The position numbers were made by a program, and so were the translations under genes. Below the pieces are notes generated by a model, which was not told the DNA's origin, ran no database searches, and was given only the letters and a program-made list of their open reading frames with translations. This document shows, in pieces, positions 39,421-47,996 of a stretch of 49,260 nucleotides of DNA (its first letter is position 1; each line of letters begins with the position of its first letter). Origin of the DNA: Microbacteriaceae bacterium. Its GTDB lineage: Bacteria; Actinomycetota; Actinomycetes; Actinomycetales; Microbacteriaceae. Location: positions 1-49,260 of the forward strand of contig JAHEGB010000008.1 in NCBI GenBank assembly GCA_024645175.1. Reading direction: 5' to 3'.

Positions 39421-40662
39421 ATGAGTAGTCCACGTATCTTCGGAATGGTCCTTGCCGGTGGTGAAGGAAAGCGACTCATGCCGCTTACAGATGAACGCGC
39501 TAAGCCGGCAGTGCCATTTGGCGGAAGCTACCGACTCATCGACTTTGCACTTTCGAACTTAATTAACTCTGGACTGCGACGCATCGTGGTTCTCACTCAG
39601 TACAAGTCGCACTCTCTCGACCGACACATTTCGCAGACCTGGAGAATGTCTCCGCTTCTCGGCTCATATGTTGCTTCGGTTCCTGCGCAGCAGCGTCTTG
39701 GCAAGCGCTGGTTCTCTGGCAGCGCAGATGCAATTTTGCAAAGCATGAATTTGCTTAGCGATGAGCGACCTGACATCGTCGTCATCGTCGGTGCAGATCA
39801 CGTTTATCGCATGGACTTCGATCAAATGATTCAGGCACACATCGAATCTGGTCGTGGCGTGACCGTCGCGGCTATTCGTCAACCACTGAACCTAGCTACT
39901 CAATTTGGTGTTATTGAAGTTGACGACAGCGACCCAACCAAGATTTCGGCATTCCGTGAGAAGCCGAGCAATCCAAAACCATTACTAGACGCGCCAAACG
40001 AGGCGCTTGTATCGATGGGTAACTACGTTTTCTCTGCCCAAGCGCTAATCGATGCGATTGAGCACGATGGAACACTCGACGACTCGTCGCACGATATGGG
40101 TGGCGACATCATTCCGTATATGGTGTCTCGCGAAGATGCAAGCGCTTACGATTTCACGTTCAATCAGATTCCGGGCTCGACCGAGCGAGACCACTCTTAT
40201 TGGCGCGATGTGGGAACCATCGAGTCATACTACGAAGCGCACATGGATTTGATTTCTGTGATGCCTGTTTTTAACCTTTACAACAGTGAGTGGCCGATTC
40301 ATACGCAGCAGATTAATCTGCCGCCAGCCAAGTTCGTTCACGACGGCGAAGGCAACCAGGGCCGCACGACTGACTCGATTGTTTCTCTCGGAACGGTAGT
40401 TTCGGGTGGCATCGTTGAGCGAAGCGTTCTCTCGCCTAATGTTCGGGTGCACTCACGAGCTTTGGTTACCGATTCAGTCTTGCTAGATGATGTTCAGGTT
40501 GGTCGCGACTGCACTATTCGCAGGGCCATTCTCGACAAGGGTGTCGTCGTTGCAGACGGTGCGTCAATCGGTGTCGATCGCGACAGGGATTTGGCGCGAG
40601 GCTTCACGGTTTCAGAGACCGGAATCACCGTGGTAGCTAAGGGTGTGCTGGTTACACCTTGA
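39421..40662 (+). CDS. glgC: glucose-1-phosphate adenylyltransferase
   Basis: 413-residue enzyme making ADP-glucose from ATP and glucose 1-phosphate, the committed step to glycogen/maltosyl donors. The pyrophosphorylase signature [25 protein letters not shown] is at residues 11-35 (quoted in part here: [12 protein letters not shown], then AKPAVPFGG). [11 protein letters not shown] and the left-handed beta-helix C-terminus ([24 protein letters not shown] region) are present. The start is chosen from the leaderless signal; ten extra residues in the open frame upstream lack any ribosome binding site. Its stop overlaps serB by four bases. Confidence 0.95.
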   Translation: MSSPRIFGMVLAGGEGKRLMPLTDERAKPAVPFGGSYRLIDFALSNLINSGLRRIVVLTQYKSHSLDRHISQTWRMSPLLGSYVASVPAQQRLGKRWFSGSADAILQSMNLLSDERPDIVVIVGADHVYRMDFDQMIQAHIESGRGVTVAAIRQPLNLATQFGVIEVDDSDPTKISAFREKPSNPKPLLDAPNEALVSMGNYVFSAQALIDAIEHDGTLDDSSHDMGGDIIPYMVSREDASAYDFTFNQIPGSTERDHSYWRDVGTIESYYEAHMDLISVMPVFNLYNSEWPIHTQQINLPPAKFVHDGEGNQGRTTDSIVSLGTVVSGGIVERSVLSPNVRVHSRALVTDSVLLDDVQVGRDCTIRRAILDKGVVVADGASIGVDRDRDLARGFTVSETGITVVAKGVLVTP

Positions 40663-41300
40663 CGAAACTTTTAGTCGTTTTCGATGTTGATTCAACCCTC
40701 ATTGAAGACGAAGTAATTGAACTATTGGCCGACGTGGCAGGCAAACGCGCCGAAGTCGCTGCTGTGACCGAGCGTGCGATGGCCGGTGAACTTGATTTTG
40801 CCGAAAGCCTGATTGAACGAGTCAAAACTCTTGCCGGGCTGCCTTTTTCGGTTTTTGAATCTGTCTTTCAGCAGGTCACCATCACGCAGGGTGCGGCTCA
40901 GTTGATTGATGCTGTGCACGCGGCTGGCGGTCGCGTGGGTGCAGTTAGCGGAGGCTTCAGTCAGGTGTTGACTCCCCTTGCCGAGAAACTCTCGCTTGAT
41001 TTTGCTCGCGCAAACGAGCTTGAAGTTATCGATGGCGTTCTCACCGGAAAAGTCGTTGGCAAAATCATCGACCGCAGCGAAAAGAAGAATGCTCTTCTCG
41101 AATGGGCTCGACTAGCCGGATTCGATATTGCTCAGACTGTCGCAGTAGGTGACGGTGCAAACGATCTTGAAATGATGCAGGCTGCTGGCTTGTCTATCGC
41201 GTTCAACGCAAAGCAAATCGTGCGAGATCAAGCCGACCTAGTAATCGGCAAGCGCGATCTATTTCAATTGGCCGAAGCGCTTGGGCTTACTCGGCGATAA
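40659..41300 (+). CDS. serB: phosphoserine phosphatase
   Basis: 213-residue HAD enzyme for the last step of serine synthesis. Motif I is [18 protein letters not shown] near residues 7-24 (two catalytic Asp), motif II Ser is in [10 protein letters not shown], motif III Lys in KKNALLEW and motif IV is [16 protein letters not shown]. The regulatory N-terminal ACT domains of longer homologues are absent. It starts with a TTG in a TTGA overlap with glgC, so the two are translationally coupled, an unusual pairing of glycogen and serine genes. Converges with and overlaps the SDR gene by 14 bases. Confidence 0.92.
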   Translation: MTKLLVVFDVDSTLIEDEVIELLADVAGKRAEVAAVTERAMAGELDFAESLIERVKTLAGLPFSVFESVFQQVTITQGAAQLIDAVHAAGGRVGAVSGGFSQVLTPLAEKLSLDFARANELEVIDGVLTGKVVGKIIDRSEKKNALLEWARLAGFDIAQTVAVGDGANDLEMMQAAGLSIAFNAKQIVRDQADLVIGKRDLFQLAEALGLTRR

Positions 41301-42051
41301 AGTCGCTGGTGTCTCCGACGAGACGCGTGTTGTTCGCAGGAATGTCTTCTACGGCAGCCAAAGCAATTTCGGCAGCAAACTCACTCACGTTGTAAAGCTT
41401 GCCGGCACCCTCGCGTCGCGATTCAATCGCTCCAGGGTTTGCGCGCTCGAGCAAAGTTGCCGTGATTGTTCCTTCAATCATGTCTCCAGATACAACCACG
41501 AAGCCAATGTTTCTGCTGGCTAGTTCAGGAATCATGGCTCGCAGTGCGTCTTCGCCAGCTCGCTTCGAGAGCGCAACCGGCACATACTCTGGCATGGTCG
41601 GCGTAGTTCGAATGAAATGCGCCTGGTGGCTAGTGACAAAGACAACTCGAGAGCCATCCTTGAGGTGCGGCAAGGCTGCCTTTAGCAAGTTCACCTGTGA
41701 ATCTCGGTTCAGACGCATCGCATAGTCTTCGCCCATGCCGGCTTCCATGCCGCCAGAAGCGTTCATGACCAAAATGTCTAGCTTGCCGAATGCAGCTTCG
41801 GCCGCCTCGAACATTGCCTCGACGGCTTGCTGGTCGGTAAGATCTGCGCCATACGCGATTGCCTTTGAACCTTTTTCTTCAATTGCCGCAACAATCTTTA
41901 GGGCCCTGGCCTCTTTGTTTCGGTAATTAACTAGTACCGAAGCGCCTGCCTCAGCAAAGTAGGTGACGGTGTCTGCACCGATGCCTCGAGATGATCCGGT
42001 GACTAGGGCAACTTTGCCCTTCAAACTATTTGGTGCAAGTGGATTGCTCAT
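41287..42051 (-). CDS. SDR family oxidoreductase with displaced catalytic Tyr
   Basis: 254-residue short-chain dehydrogenase-like protein. The Rossmann motif TGSSRGIGADTV (TGxxxGxG) near residues 18-29, NASGG and the Ser in FVTSHQAHF are present. In the active site the usual Tyr-x-x-x-Lys reads Val-Ala-Leu-Ser-Lys; the nearest Tyr (in PEYVPVALSK) is three residues further upstream than expected. I recall actinobacterial relatives with the same EY-x-PVALSKRAGEDAL segment, so it may be a family feature rather than damage. Located just after fabG in the same direction. Catalytic activity is uncertain. Confidence 0.85.
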   Translation of the reverse strand: MSNPLAPNSLKGKVALVTGSSRGIGADTVTYFAEAGASVLVNYRNKEARALKIVAAIEEKGSKAIAYGADLTDQQAVEAMFEAAEAAFGKLDILVMNASGGMEAGMGEDYAMRLNRDSQVNLLKAALPHLKDGSRVVFVTSHQAHFIRTTPTMPEYVPVALSKRAGEDALRAMIPELASRNIGFVVVSGDMIEGTITATLLERANPGAIESRREGAGKLYNVSEFAAEIALAAVEDIPANNTRLVGDTSDFIAE

Positions 42052-42063
42052 TTGCGTTTCTTT

Positions 42064-42774
<711 letters not shown>

Positions 42775-42842
42775 TTACTCCAAATCAGGAATACGGACGC
42801 CCTTGAAGGCGTTGAAACTAATGGCAAGTCTAGTCTTTGGCT

Positions 42843-42848
42843 TAAAAT
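42843..42848 (+). promoter_or_regulatory. candidate -10 box (TAAAAT) for the DUF3099-SURF1 operon
   Basis: TAAAAT lies 34 bases before the GTG at 42882, followed by a GGAG site (42873-42876). This transcript would have a leader of about 27 bases. Confidence 0.45.
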
Positions 42849-42881
42849 TAGCCTTGAACAATCGCCTCGAATGGAGTTTTA

Positions 42882-43187
42882 GTGGCAACGGCCCAGAGCG
42901 TCACAAACCTCGAGCAATCTCCCGAGGATGAGCGCAAATCACGCATGATTCGCTACACCGTGGCAATGTCGCTTCGAGTGGTTTGCATCGTGCTCGGCGT
43001 TTATGTCAGCGGCTGGTTCATGTGGGTCTGTTTCGCCGGAGCCATCTTCTTGCCCTATTTCGCCGTAGTAATTGCAAATGCCACCGGTGGTTCACAAACC
43101 AAGACTGCTAAGGCGACTGAGGTTGTAGCGCCTCAATTGCGCATCGAAGCAACTGATTTCAAGATTGTTGACCCTAAGGGCAAATAA
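42882..43187 (+). CDS. DUF3099 membrane protein
   Basis: 101-residue actinobacterial protein of unknown function. After a charged N-terminus (QSPEDERKSRMIRY) come two membrane helices, about residues 27-45 and 49-65, ending in the family motif LPYFAVVIANATGG. The GTG start follows GGAG by five bases. It is the first gene of a three-gene unit with the small Cys protein and SURF1. Confidence 0.85.
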   Translation: MATAQSVTNLEQSPEDERKSRMIRYTVAMSLRVVCIVLGVYVSGWFMWVCFAGAIFLPYFAVVIANATGGSQTKTAKATEVVAPQLRIEATDFKIVDPKGK

Positions 43188-43190
43188 CTG

Positions 43191-43388
43191 TTGGCAGATC
43201 AGAAATGCTCGCGGGCTGGCTGCGACTCTTCGGCAGAGTTTCTAATCGATTGGCGCAATCCGAGAATTCACACCGATGGCCGAACCAAGACCTGGGCAGC
43301 TTGCGGGCAACACCGAGACTTTCTGGTTGACTATCTTCAGGTTCGAGAATTTTTTCTTGAAACGCGACCGATAGAAGTCAGGCCCTAA
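43191..43388 (+). CDS. small protein with Cys/His metal-site pattern, upstream of surf1
   Basis: 65-residue soluble protein of no named family. Cys6 and Cys11 (C-x4-C) and Cys38 and His41 (C-x2-H) make a plausible four-ligand zinc site. Conserved-looking parts are IDWRNPRIHTDGR and TWAACGQHRDFLVDYL. The start is TTG, three bases after the DUF3099 stop, and the stop is three bases before the SURF1 start, so it belongs to the operon. A role in oxidase assembly, alongside SURF1, is only guilt by association. Confidence 0.75.
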   Translation: MADQKCSRAGCDSSAEFLIDWRNPRIHTDGRTKTWAACGQHRDFLVDYLQVREFFLETRPIEVRP

Positions 43389-43391
43389 TCA

Positions 43392-44219
43392 ATGTCAGCA
43401 GCGAAATCAGATATCAAGCGCTGGTTCGGTTGGCTTGCCCTGGTCGTTGTTTTCTCAATCGCCTGCGTATATCTGTCTAATTGGCAATTCAATCGACGCG
43501 AAGAAGCGCTCGTTGCCATGCAGCAGTTAGCCCAAAACTACGACTCTCCTGCGGTGCCGATTCAGCAGCTTGCGACGCTCGATACCTTTGTGAAAGCAAA
43601 TGAATGGCGAAAAGTCGAACTCGTTGGCAAATACCTTGTCGATAAGTCTGTGCTCGTGCGCAATCGACCGCTCAATGGCCAGCCTGGTTTCTTGCAGGTC
43701 GTGCCTTTTGAATTGTCAGATGGCACCGTGATCGCGGTAGAACGCGGATGGGTCGCTGCCGGAGACCAATACCAGGTTCCCGAGAGAGTGCCGCTGCCTG
43801 CTGACGCGACGCAGACTGTGATTGGCAGAACTAGAGCTTCTGAACCAAGTTTGAATCGCACGGCTCCCCCTGGTCAGCTTGCGACTATAAACATCGAGGC
43901 ACTTGCTTCGACAACGCACATCGAGCAGAAATTTTTTAGCAAACTCTATGTGCGAATGGCCAGTGAGTCGCTGACCGGTGAGTCTTTGTCAGGTGTCGAT
44001 GCACCAAAGAAACTTGATAAACCCCAACTCGGAGAAGGCAATCACCTTAGTTATGCATTGCAATGGATTCTCTTCGCACTGATGTCGGCAGCAGCGCTGT
44101 TCTGGGGAATCAAGAAAGAGCGCGAGGCTCTCTCAGGCAAAAAACGCGTTTCTAAGCGAAAGCTTTTTGGGCAGGTCGATGCCGAAACTGAAGATCAGGT
44201 TCTAGAGAAGCAGCAGTAA
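43392..44219 (+). CDS. SURF1 family cytochrome c oxidase assembly protein
   Basis: 275-residue assembly factor thought to help insert heme a into oxidase subunit I. Two membrane helices flank the extracytoplasmic domain: residues about 12-28 and about 218-236. Family motifs are LSNWQFNRREEA right after the first helix, GKYLVDKSVLVRNRPLNGQPGF and AVERGWVAAG. The C-terminus extends about 40 residues into the cytoplasm and is charged. It should act on CtaD of the oxidase encoded at the left of this window. Confidence 0.9.
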   Translation: MSAAKSDIKRWFGWLALVVVFSIACVYLSNWQFNRREEALVAMQQLAQNYDSPAVPIQQLATLDTFVKANEWRKVELVGKYLVDKSVLVRNRPLNGQPGFLQVVPFELSDGTVIAVERGWVAAGDQYQVPERVPLPADATQTVIGRTRASEPSLNRTAPPGQLATINIEALASTTHIEQKFFSKLYVRMASESLTGESLSGVDAPKKLDKPQLGEGNHLSYALQWILFALMSAAALFWGIKKEREALSGKKRVSKRKLFGQVDAETEDQVLEKQQ

Positions 44220-44223
44220 TGCG

Positions 44224-45822
44224 CTAGCTGAGCGAAATCAGCTCGGCGTAGCTTTCATTCCATAAATCTTCGGCGCCGTCAGGCAAAATCAAAACTCGTT
44301 CTGGGTTTAGCGCAAGCACAGCACCCTCGTCGTGCGAGACCAGAACGACCGCACCTGTGAAGGTGCTCAAAGCGCGAAGAATCTCTTCACGGCTTGCCGG
44401 GTCAAGGTTGTTGGTTGGTTCGTCGAGCAGCAATACGTTCGCAGATGAAACCACGAGCGATGCAAGTGCCAATCGCGTCTTCTCGCCACCGCTCAAAACA
44501 CCAGCTGGCTTGTCGACATCGTCACCAGAGAACAAGAATGAACCGAGAACTTTGCGGGCGTCTGTGTCGGCCAGGTGCGGCGCAGAGCGCTGCATATTCT
44601 GCAGAACGGTCTTTGAAACATCGAGAGTTTCGTGCTCTTGAGCGAAGTAACCAACCTTTAGCCCGTGACCCTCGATGATTTCACCGGTGTCTGGCTTATC
44701 TATGCCTGCGAGCATGCGTAACATGGTCGTCTTGCCGGCACCATTGAGGCCAATGATTACGACCTTGCTGCCCTTGTCGATTGCCAAATCGACAGCGGTG
44801 AAAATCTCGAGAGAACCATAACTCTTGCTGAGGTTGGTTGCCATGAGCGGAGTCTTGCCGCAGGGTGCCGGGTCTGGAAACTTGATCTTTGCAACTCGGT
44901 CTGTCTCGCGAACATCTTCGAGCGCTCCGAGCAGCTTCTCTGCACGCTTCACCATCTGTTGTGCTGCCGCTGCCTTAGATGCCTTTGCGCCGAACTTAGC
45001 TGCTTGCAAACGCAATGTTGCCGCTTGCTTTTCGGCACCTGCGCGCTCGCGCTTGCGACGCTCTTCATCAGACTCGCGTTGCTTGAGGTAGTTGCGCCAA
45101 CCCATGTTGTAAACGTCGATGACCCCGCGCATTGCATCGAGGTAAAAAACTCGATTCACGGTTTCGCCGATTAGGTCGACGTCGTGACTGATCACAATGA
45201 GACCGCCCGCATAAGACTTTAGAAAGTCTCGCAACCAGATGACCGAGTCGGCATCGAGGTGGTTTGTTGGTTCGTCGAGAATCATGGTCTCGGCGTTGCT
45301 AAACAAAATGCGGGCAAGTTCGATTCTGCGGCGCTGACCACCAGAGAGAGTTTTGAGCGGCTGCATCAGAATGTGTTCCTTGATGCCGAGGTTGCTTGCA
45401 ATCGCTGCTGCCTGGGCCTCTGCGGCATAACCACCGGCAGCTTGAAACTGCTCCTCTAGGTTTCCGTACTTGCGCATCGCATTGTCATAAACCTTCTCGT
45501 CGATGCTCGCCATGTCGAGCGATGCTTGCTCCATTTGCGTGAGCAAATCGCCAAGCCCTCGCGCATTCAAGATGCGATTCTTTGCAAGTTCTTCAGGGTC
45601 TCCGCTTCGCGGATCTTGCGGAAGATATCCAATCTCGCCGATGCGCTCTACCGTTCCAACATCGGGTTGTCCGTCGCCAGCCAAAATCTTGGTGAGCGTT
45701 GTCTTGCCGGCACCATTTCGACCGACCAATCCGATTTTGTCTCCCCTAGCAACTCGAAAGTTAACCTCAGACATGAGCACTCGAGCGCCAATGCGAATCT
45801 CGAGGTCTGATACGGCAATCAT
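44224..45822 (-). CDS. ABC-F family ATPase
   Basis: 532-residue soluble protein with two ABC domains and no membrane part; ABC-F proteins act on ribosomes in translation or antibiotic protection. Domain 1 has VGRNGAGKTTL near residue 36, LSGGQRRRIELAR and ILDEPTNHLD. The interdomain linker near residues 240-310 is long, basic and Ala/Lys-rich. Domain 2 has IGLNGAGKTTML, LSGGEKTRLALASL and LLDEPTNNLD. GGAG lies five bases before the ATG. The general housekeeping type is likeliest; no resistance context is visible. Confidence 0.9.
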   Translation of the reverse strand: MIAVSDLEIRIGARVLMSEVNFRVARGDKIGLVGRNGAGKTTLTKILAGDGQPDVGTVERIGEIGYLPQDPRSGDPEELAKNRILNARGLGDLLTQMEQASLDMASIDEKVYDNAMRKYGNLEEQFQAAGGYAAEAQAAAIASNLGIKEHILMQPLKTLSGGQRRRIELARILFSNAETMILDEPTNHLDADSVIWLRDFLKSYAGGLIVISHDVDLIGETVNRVFYLDAMRGVIDVYNMGWRNYLKQRESDEERRKRERAGAEKQAATLRLQAAKFGAKASKAAAAQQMVKRAEKLLGALEDVRETDRVAKIKFPDPAPCGKTPLMATNLSKSYGSLEIFTAVDLAIDKGSKVVIIGLNGAGKTTMLRMLAGIDKPDTGEIIEGHGLKVGYFAQEHETLDVSKTVLQNMQRSAPHLADTDARKVLGSFLFSGDDVDKPAGVLSGGEKTRLALASLVVSSANVLLLDEPTNNLDPASREEILRALSTFTGAVVLVSHDEGAVLALNPERVLILPDGAEDLWNESYAELISLS

Positions 45823-45867
45823 GAATGCTCCAAAATGGGCGAGGTAATTTAGTGCAATTAGGTAGAC

Positions 45868-45908
45868 GGGCTACAAAAGCCCTAGTTTACAATTGACCCA
45901 AGTCAATT
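45868..45908 (+). promoter_or_regulatory. bioY promoter with two inverted repeats
   Basis: The -10 candidate TACAAT is at 45888-45893. A perfect 7-bp inverted repeat AATTGAC-CCAA-GTCAATT (45891-45908) overlaps its downstream side. A second one, GGGCT-ACAAA-AGCCC (45868-45882), lies just upstream. They look like operator sites for biotin control, but I cannot match them to a known regulator. Confidence 0.45.
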
Positions 45909-45923
45909 TCTTATGGAGAACAC

Positions 45924-46514
45924 ATGTCAATTGCCCTAACTCACCGCTCAACTGTCGTTGATCGTTTCGTCAAAAAGAGCCTCGCGGCCGATATCGCCCT
46001 AGTTTTGATCGGCACTGCCGTCACGGCGCTTGCCGCACAGTTGGCAATTCCAAACGAGCCAGTTCCTTTCACTTTTCAGACCTTGGCAGTTCTTCTCGTA
46101 GGTTCGACCCTCGGAGCGGTTCGCGGAGCACTTTCACTTGCTCTCTATGCACTCGTTGGCGGCCTTGGGCTTCCGGTGTTCACCGCTCAGGCTCACGGAT
46201 TCGACTACCTATTTGGCGCGACCGGTGGTTACATCGTCGGTTTCATCTTGGCTGCTGGCCTCGTTGGCTGGCTTGCCGAAAAGGGTTGGTCTAACACTTC
46301 AATTGGCATGATTGCCTCTTATGTCATCGGTTCAGCGATCATCTATGCAATTGGTGCTAGTTGGCTAACCTACGGATACCTTGGTGGCGACTGGAACAAG
46401 GGTCTGAACTTCGGTGTTTTGCCATTCTTGGTCTGGGATGCAATCAAGGCTTTTGTTGCGGCTGCAATCGTTCCAGAAGCATGGCGTCTAGCTAACAAAT
46501 TCAAGAACAACTAG
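45924..46514 (+). CDS. bioY: biotin transporter BioY
   Basis: 196-residue S component of a biotin energy-coupling-factor transporter with about six helices. VPFTFQTLAVLLVGSTLGA near residues 49-67 and the GLPVF and GATGGYIVGFILAA segments are BioY hallmarks, as is the GDWNKGLNFGVLPFLVWDAIK C-terminal part. The ATG follows TGGAGAAC. No EcfA or EcfT gene is adjacent, so it either shares a module encoded elsewhere or works alone. A strong terminator follows. Confidence 0.93.
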   Translation: MSIALTHRSTVVDRFVKKSLAADIALVLIGTAVTALAAQLAIPNEPVPFTFQTLAVLLVGSTLGAVRGALSLALYALVGGLGLPVFTAQAHGFDYLFGATGGYIVGFILAAGLVGWLAEKGWSNTSIGMIASYVIGSAIIYAIGASWLTYGYLGGDWNKGLNFGVLPFLVWDAIKAFVAAAIVPEAWRLANKFKNN

Positions 46515-46523
46515 TTCAGAAGA

Positions 46524-46554
46524 AAAATCGGCCGAGAAACTCTCGGCCGATTTT
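46524..46554. terminator. bidirectional terminator between bioY and sufT
   Basis: A perfect 14-bp stem (46524-46537 with 46541-46554) around the loop AAC, with T- and A-runs at the ends. It lies between the two convergent stops and can serve both. Confidence 0.92.
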
Positions 46555-46566
46555 CTGTTTAAGCGT

Positions 46567-46896
46567 CTATATCGAGAACCCGATGGCACGCATTTGTTCT
46601 TTGCCATCATCGGTGATTCTCTCTGGACCCCAGGGCGGCATCCAGACCCAGTTGATTCGAAATGCCTCAACAACACCGTCAAGTGCCTCTGCGGTCTGCT
46701 CTTCGATTACGTCGGTCAACGGGCAACCCGCAGATGTTAGCGTCATGTTGATTAGAAGGCTCTTGTCTTCTTCTGATTCGAACAGGTCGTAGATGAGCCC
46801 GAGGTCATAAATGTTCACGCCGAGTTCTGGGTCGATGACCTCTTTCAGGGCCTCAACCACCTCGTCGTACTTCTGCGGTGCTAGTTCGTTTGGCAT
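46567..46896 (-). CDS. sufT: MIP18/DUF59 family Fe-S assembly protein (SufT-like)
   Basis: 109-residue metal-sulfur cluster assembly factor that helps load Fe-S proteins. Motifs VIDPELGVNIYDLGLIYDL near residues 20-38 and the conserved Cys region MTLTSAGCPLTDVI near residue 60 are present, with a final WMPPWGPERIT. It begins directly after the sufC stop (no gap). In many actinobacteria sufS and sufU lie between these two genes, but here they do not. Confidence 0.92.
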   Translation of the reverse strand: MPNELAPQKYDEVVEALKEVIDPELGVNIYDLGLIYDLFESEEDKSLLINMTLTSAGCPLTDVIEEQTAEALDGVVEAFRINWVWMPPWGPERITDDGKEQMRAIGFSI

Positions 46897-47649
46897 TTAG
46901 GCCTTCACGTAGCGGTCGTAACCTTCGGCTTCGAGACGCTCTGCTAGCTCTGGTCCGCCCTCTTCGGCAATTTTGCCTGCTACGAATACGTGCACAAAGT
47001 CTGGCTTGATGTAGTTCAGAATTCGGGTGTAGTGAGTGATCAAGAGCACGCCGAAGCCTTTTGCTGTCTTTGCGCGGTTTACGCCCTCGCTAACGACACG
47101 AAGAGCATCTACGTCTAGGCCTGAGTCGGTCTCGTCGAGAATTGCAAAGTGTGGCTTCAGCAGTTCGAGCTGCAAAATCTCGTGGCGCTTCTTCTCTCCA
47201 CCAGAGAAGCCCTCGTTCACGTTTCGCTCGGTGAAGCCCGGGTCCATCTTTAGGTTGCTCATTGCCTCGCGAACCTCGCCAATCCATGGGCGAATTGCCG
47301 GAGCTTCGCCAGTGATTGCGGTCTTAGCGGTGCGCAAGAAGTTGCTAACCGAAACACCAGGAATTTCAACCGGGTACTGCATAGCCAAGAAGAGACCTGC
47401 GCGGGCACGCTCGTCAACGCTCATCTCGAGAACGTTTTCGCCGTCGAGCAGAATTTCACCCTCGGTGACGGTGTACTTTGGGTGGCCTGCGATTGTGTAA
47501 GCCAATGTTGATTTGCCCGAGCCGTTCGGGCCCATAATCGCATGCGTCTCGCCACTGCGAATGGTTAGGTCGACTCCCTTGAGAATCTCTTTGCTGCCCT
47601 GCTCTGTATCTACTGAAACGTGCAGATTCTTGATTTGCAAAATAGCCAT
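46897..47649 (-). CDS. sufC: Fe-S cluster assembly ATPase SufC
   Basis: 250-residue ABC-type ATPase of the SufBCD scaffold. Walker A is MGPNGSGKSTLAYTIAG near residues 38-54, the Q-loop region is FLAMQYPVEIPGVSV, the signature FSGGEKKRHEILQL is of SufC type and Walker B is FAILDETDSGLDVDAL. The start follows GGAAAGAAG. It powers conformational change in SufB-SufD during cluster assembly. Confidence 0.97.
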   Translation of the reverse strand: MAILQIKNLHVSVDTEQGSKEILKGVDLTIRSGETHAIMGPNGSGKSTLAYTIAGHPKYTVTEGEILLDGENVLEMSVDERARAGLFLAMQYPVEIPGVSVSNFLRTAKTAITGEAPAIRPWIGEVREAMSNLKMDPGFTERNVNEGFSGGEKKRHEILQLELLKPHFAILDETDSGLDVDALRVVSEGVNRAKTAKGFGVLLITHYTRILNYIKPDFVHVFVAGKIAEEGGPELAERLEAEGYDRYVKA

Positions 47650-47660
47650 GTGCTTCTTTC

Positions 47661-47996
47661 CTAAGCTTCGTATTCGACGAATACTTCGTCATTTTCGATG
47701 ATGACTTCGTAAACCTGGATAGGTTCAAAAGCCGGAAGGGTCGGTGATCCATCCTTGAATGAAAACTTTGCGCCGTGTGAAGGGCACTCGACATAGTCGT
47801 TGGTGAAGTGAACGAAATCTTCTAGGTTCGGCTGGTTGTGCGCAGTAAGCGAGATGCTCTCGTGCGAACACATGTCGTCGACCACGTGATAGTTGCCGTC
47901 TTTCGAACGAAAGATCGCTAGCACTTTGTCGCCAAGCGTTGCGCGAGTGTATGCGCCTTTCGCTAGGTCTTCAATTGCACAAATGCGAATAGCCAT
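47661..47996 (-). CDS. Rieske-type ferredoxin in suf operon
   Basis: 111-residue soluble [2Fe-2S] protein of the non-heme iron oxygenase/nitrite reductase small-subunit kind. Ligands are Cys and His in MCSHESISL (C-x-H) near residue 43 and Cys and His in CPSHGAKF (C-x2-H) near residue 78. The start overlaps the sufD stop by one base. Its place between sufD and sufC is standard in actinobacteria; it may carry electrons for cluster building. Confidence 0.93.
   Translation of the reverse strand: MAIRICAIEDLAKGAYTRATLGDKVLAIFRSKDGNYHVVDDMCSHESISLTAHNQPNLEDFVHFTNDYVECPSHGAKFSFKDGSPTLPAFEPIQVYEVIIENDEVFVEYEA

Noticed and set aside
41287-42051. The atypical SDR as a pseudogene
   Set aside because: The frame is intact, the other motifs are kept, and I recall actinobacterial relatives with the same altered active-site segment.
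44226-44243. AGCTGA/TCAGCT hairpin at the SURF1/ABC-F convergence as a terminator
   Set aside because: The stem is only six base pairs and no T-run follows on either strand.
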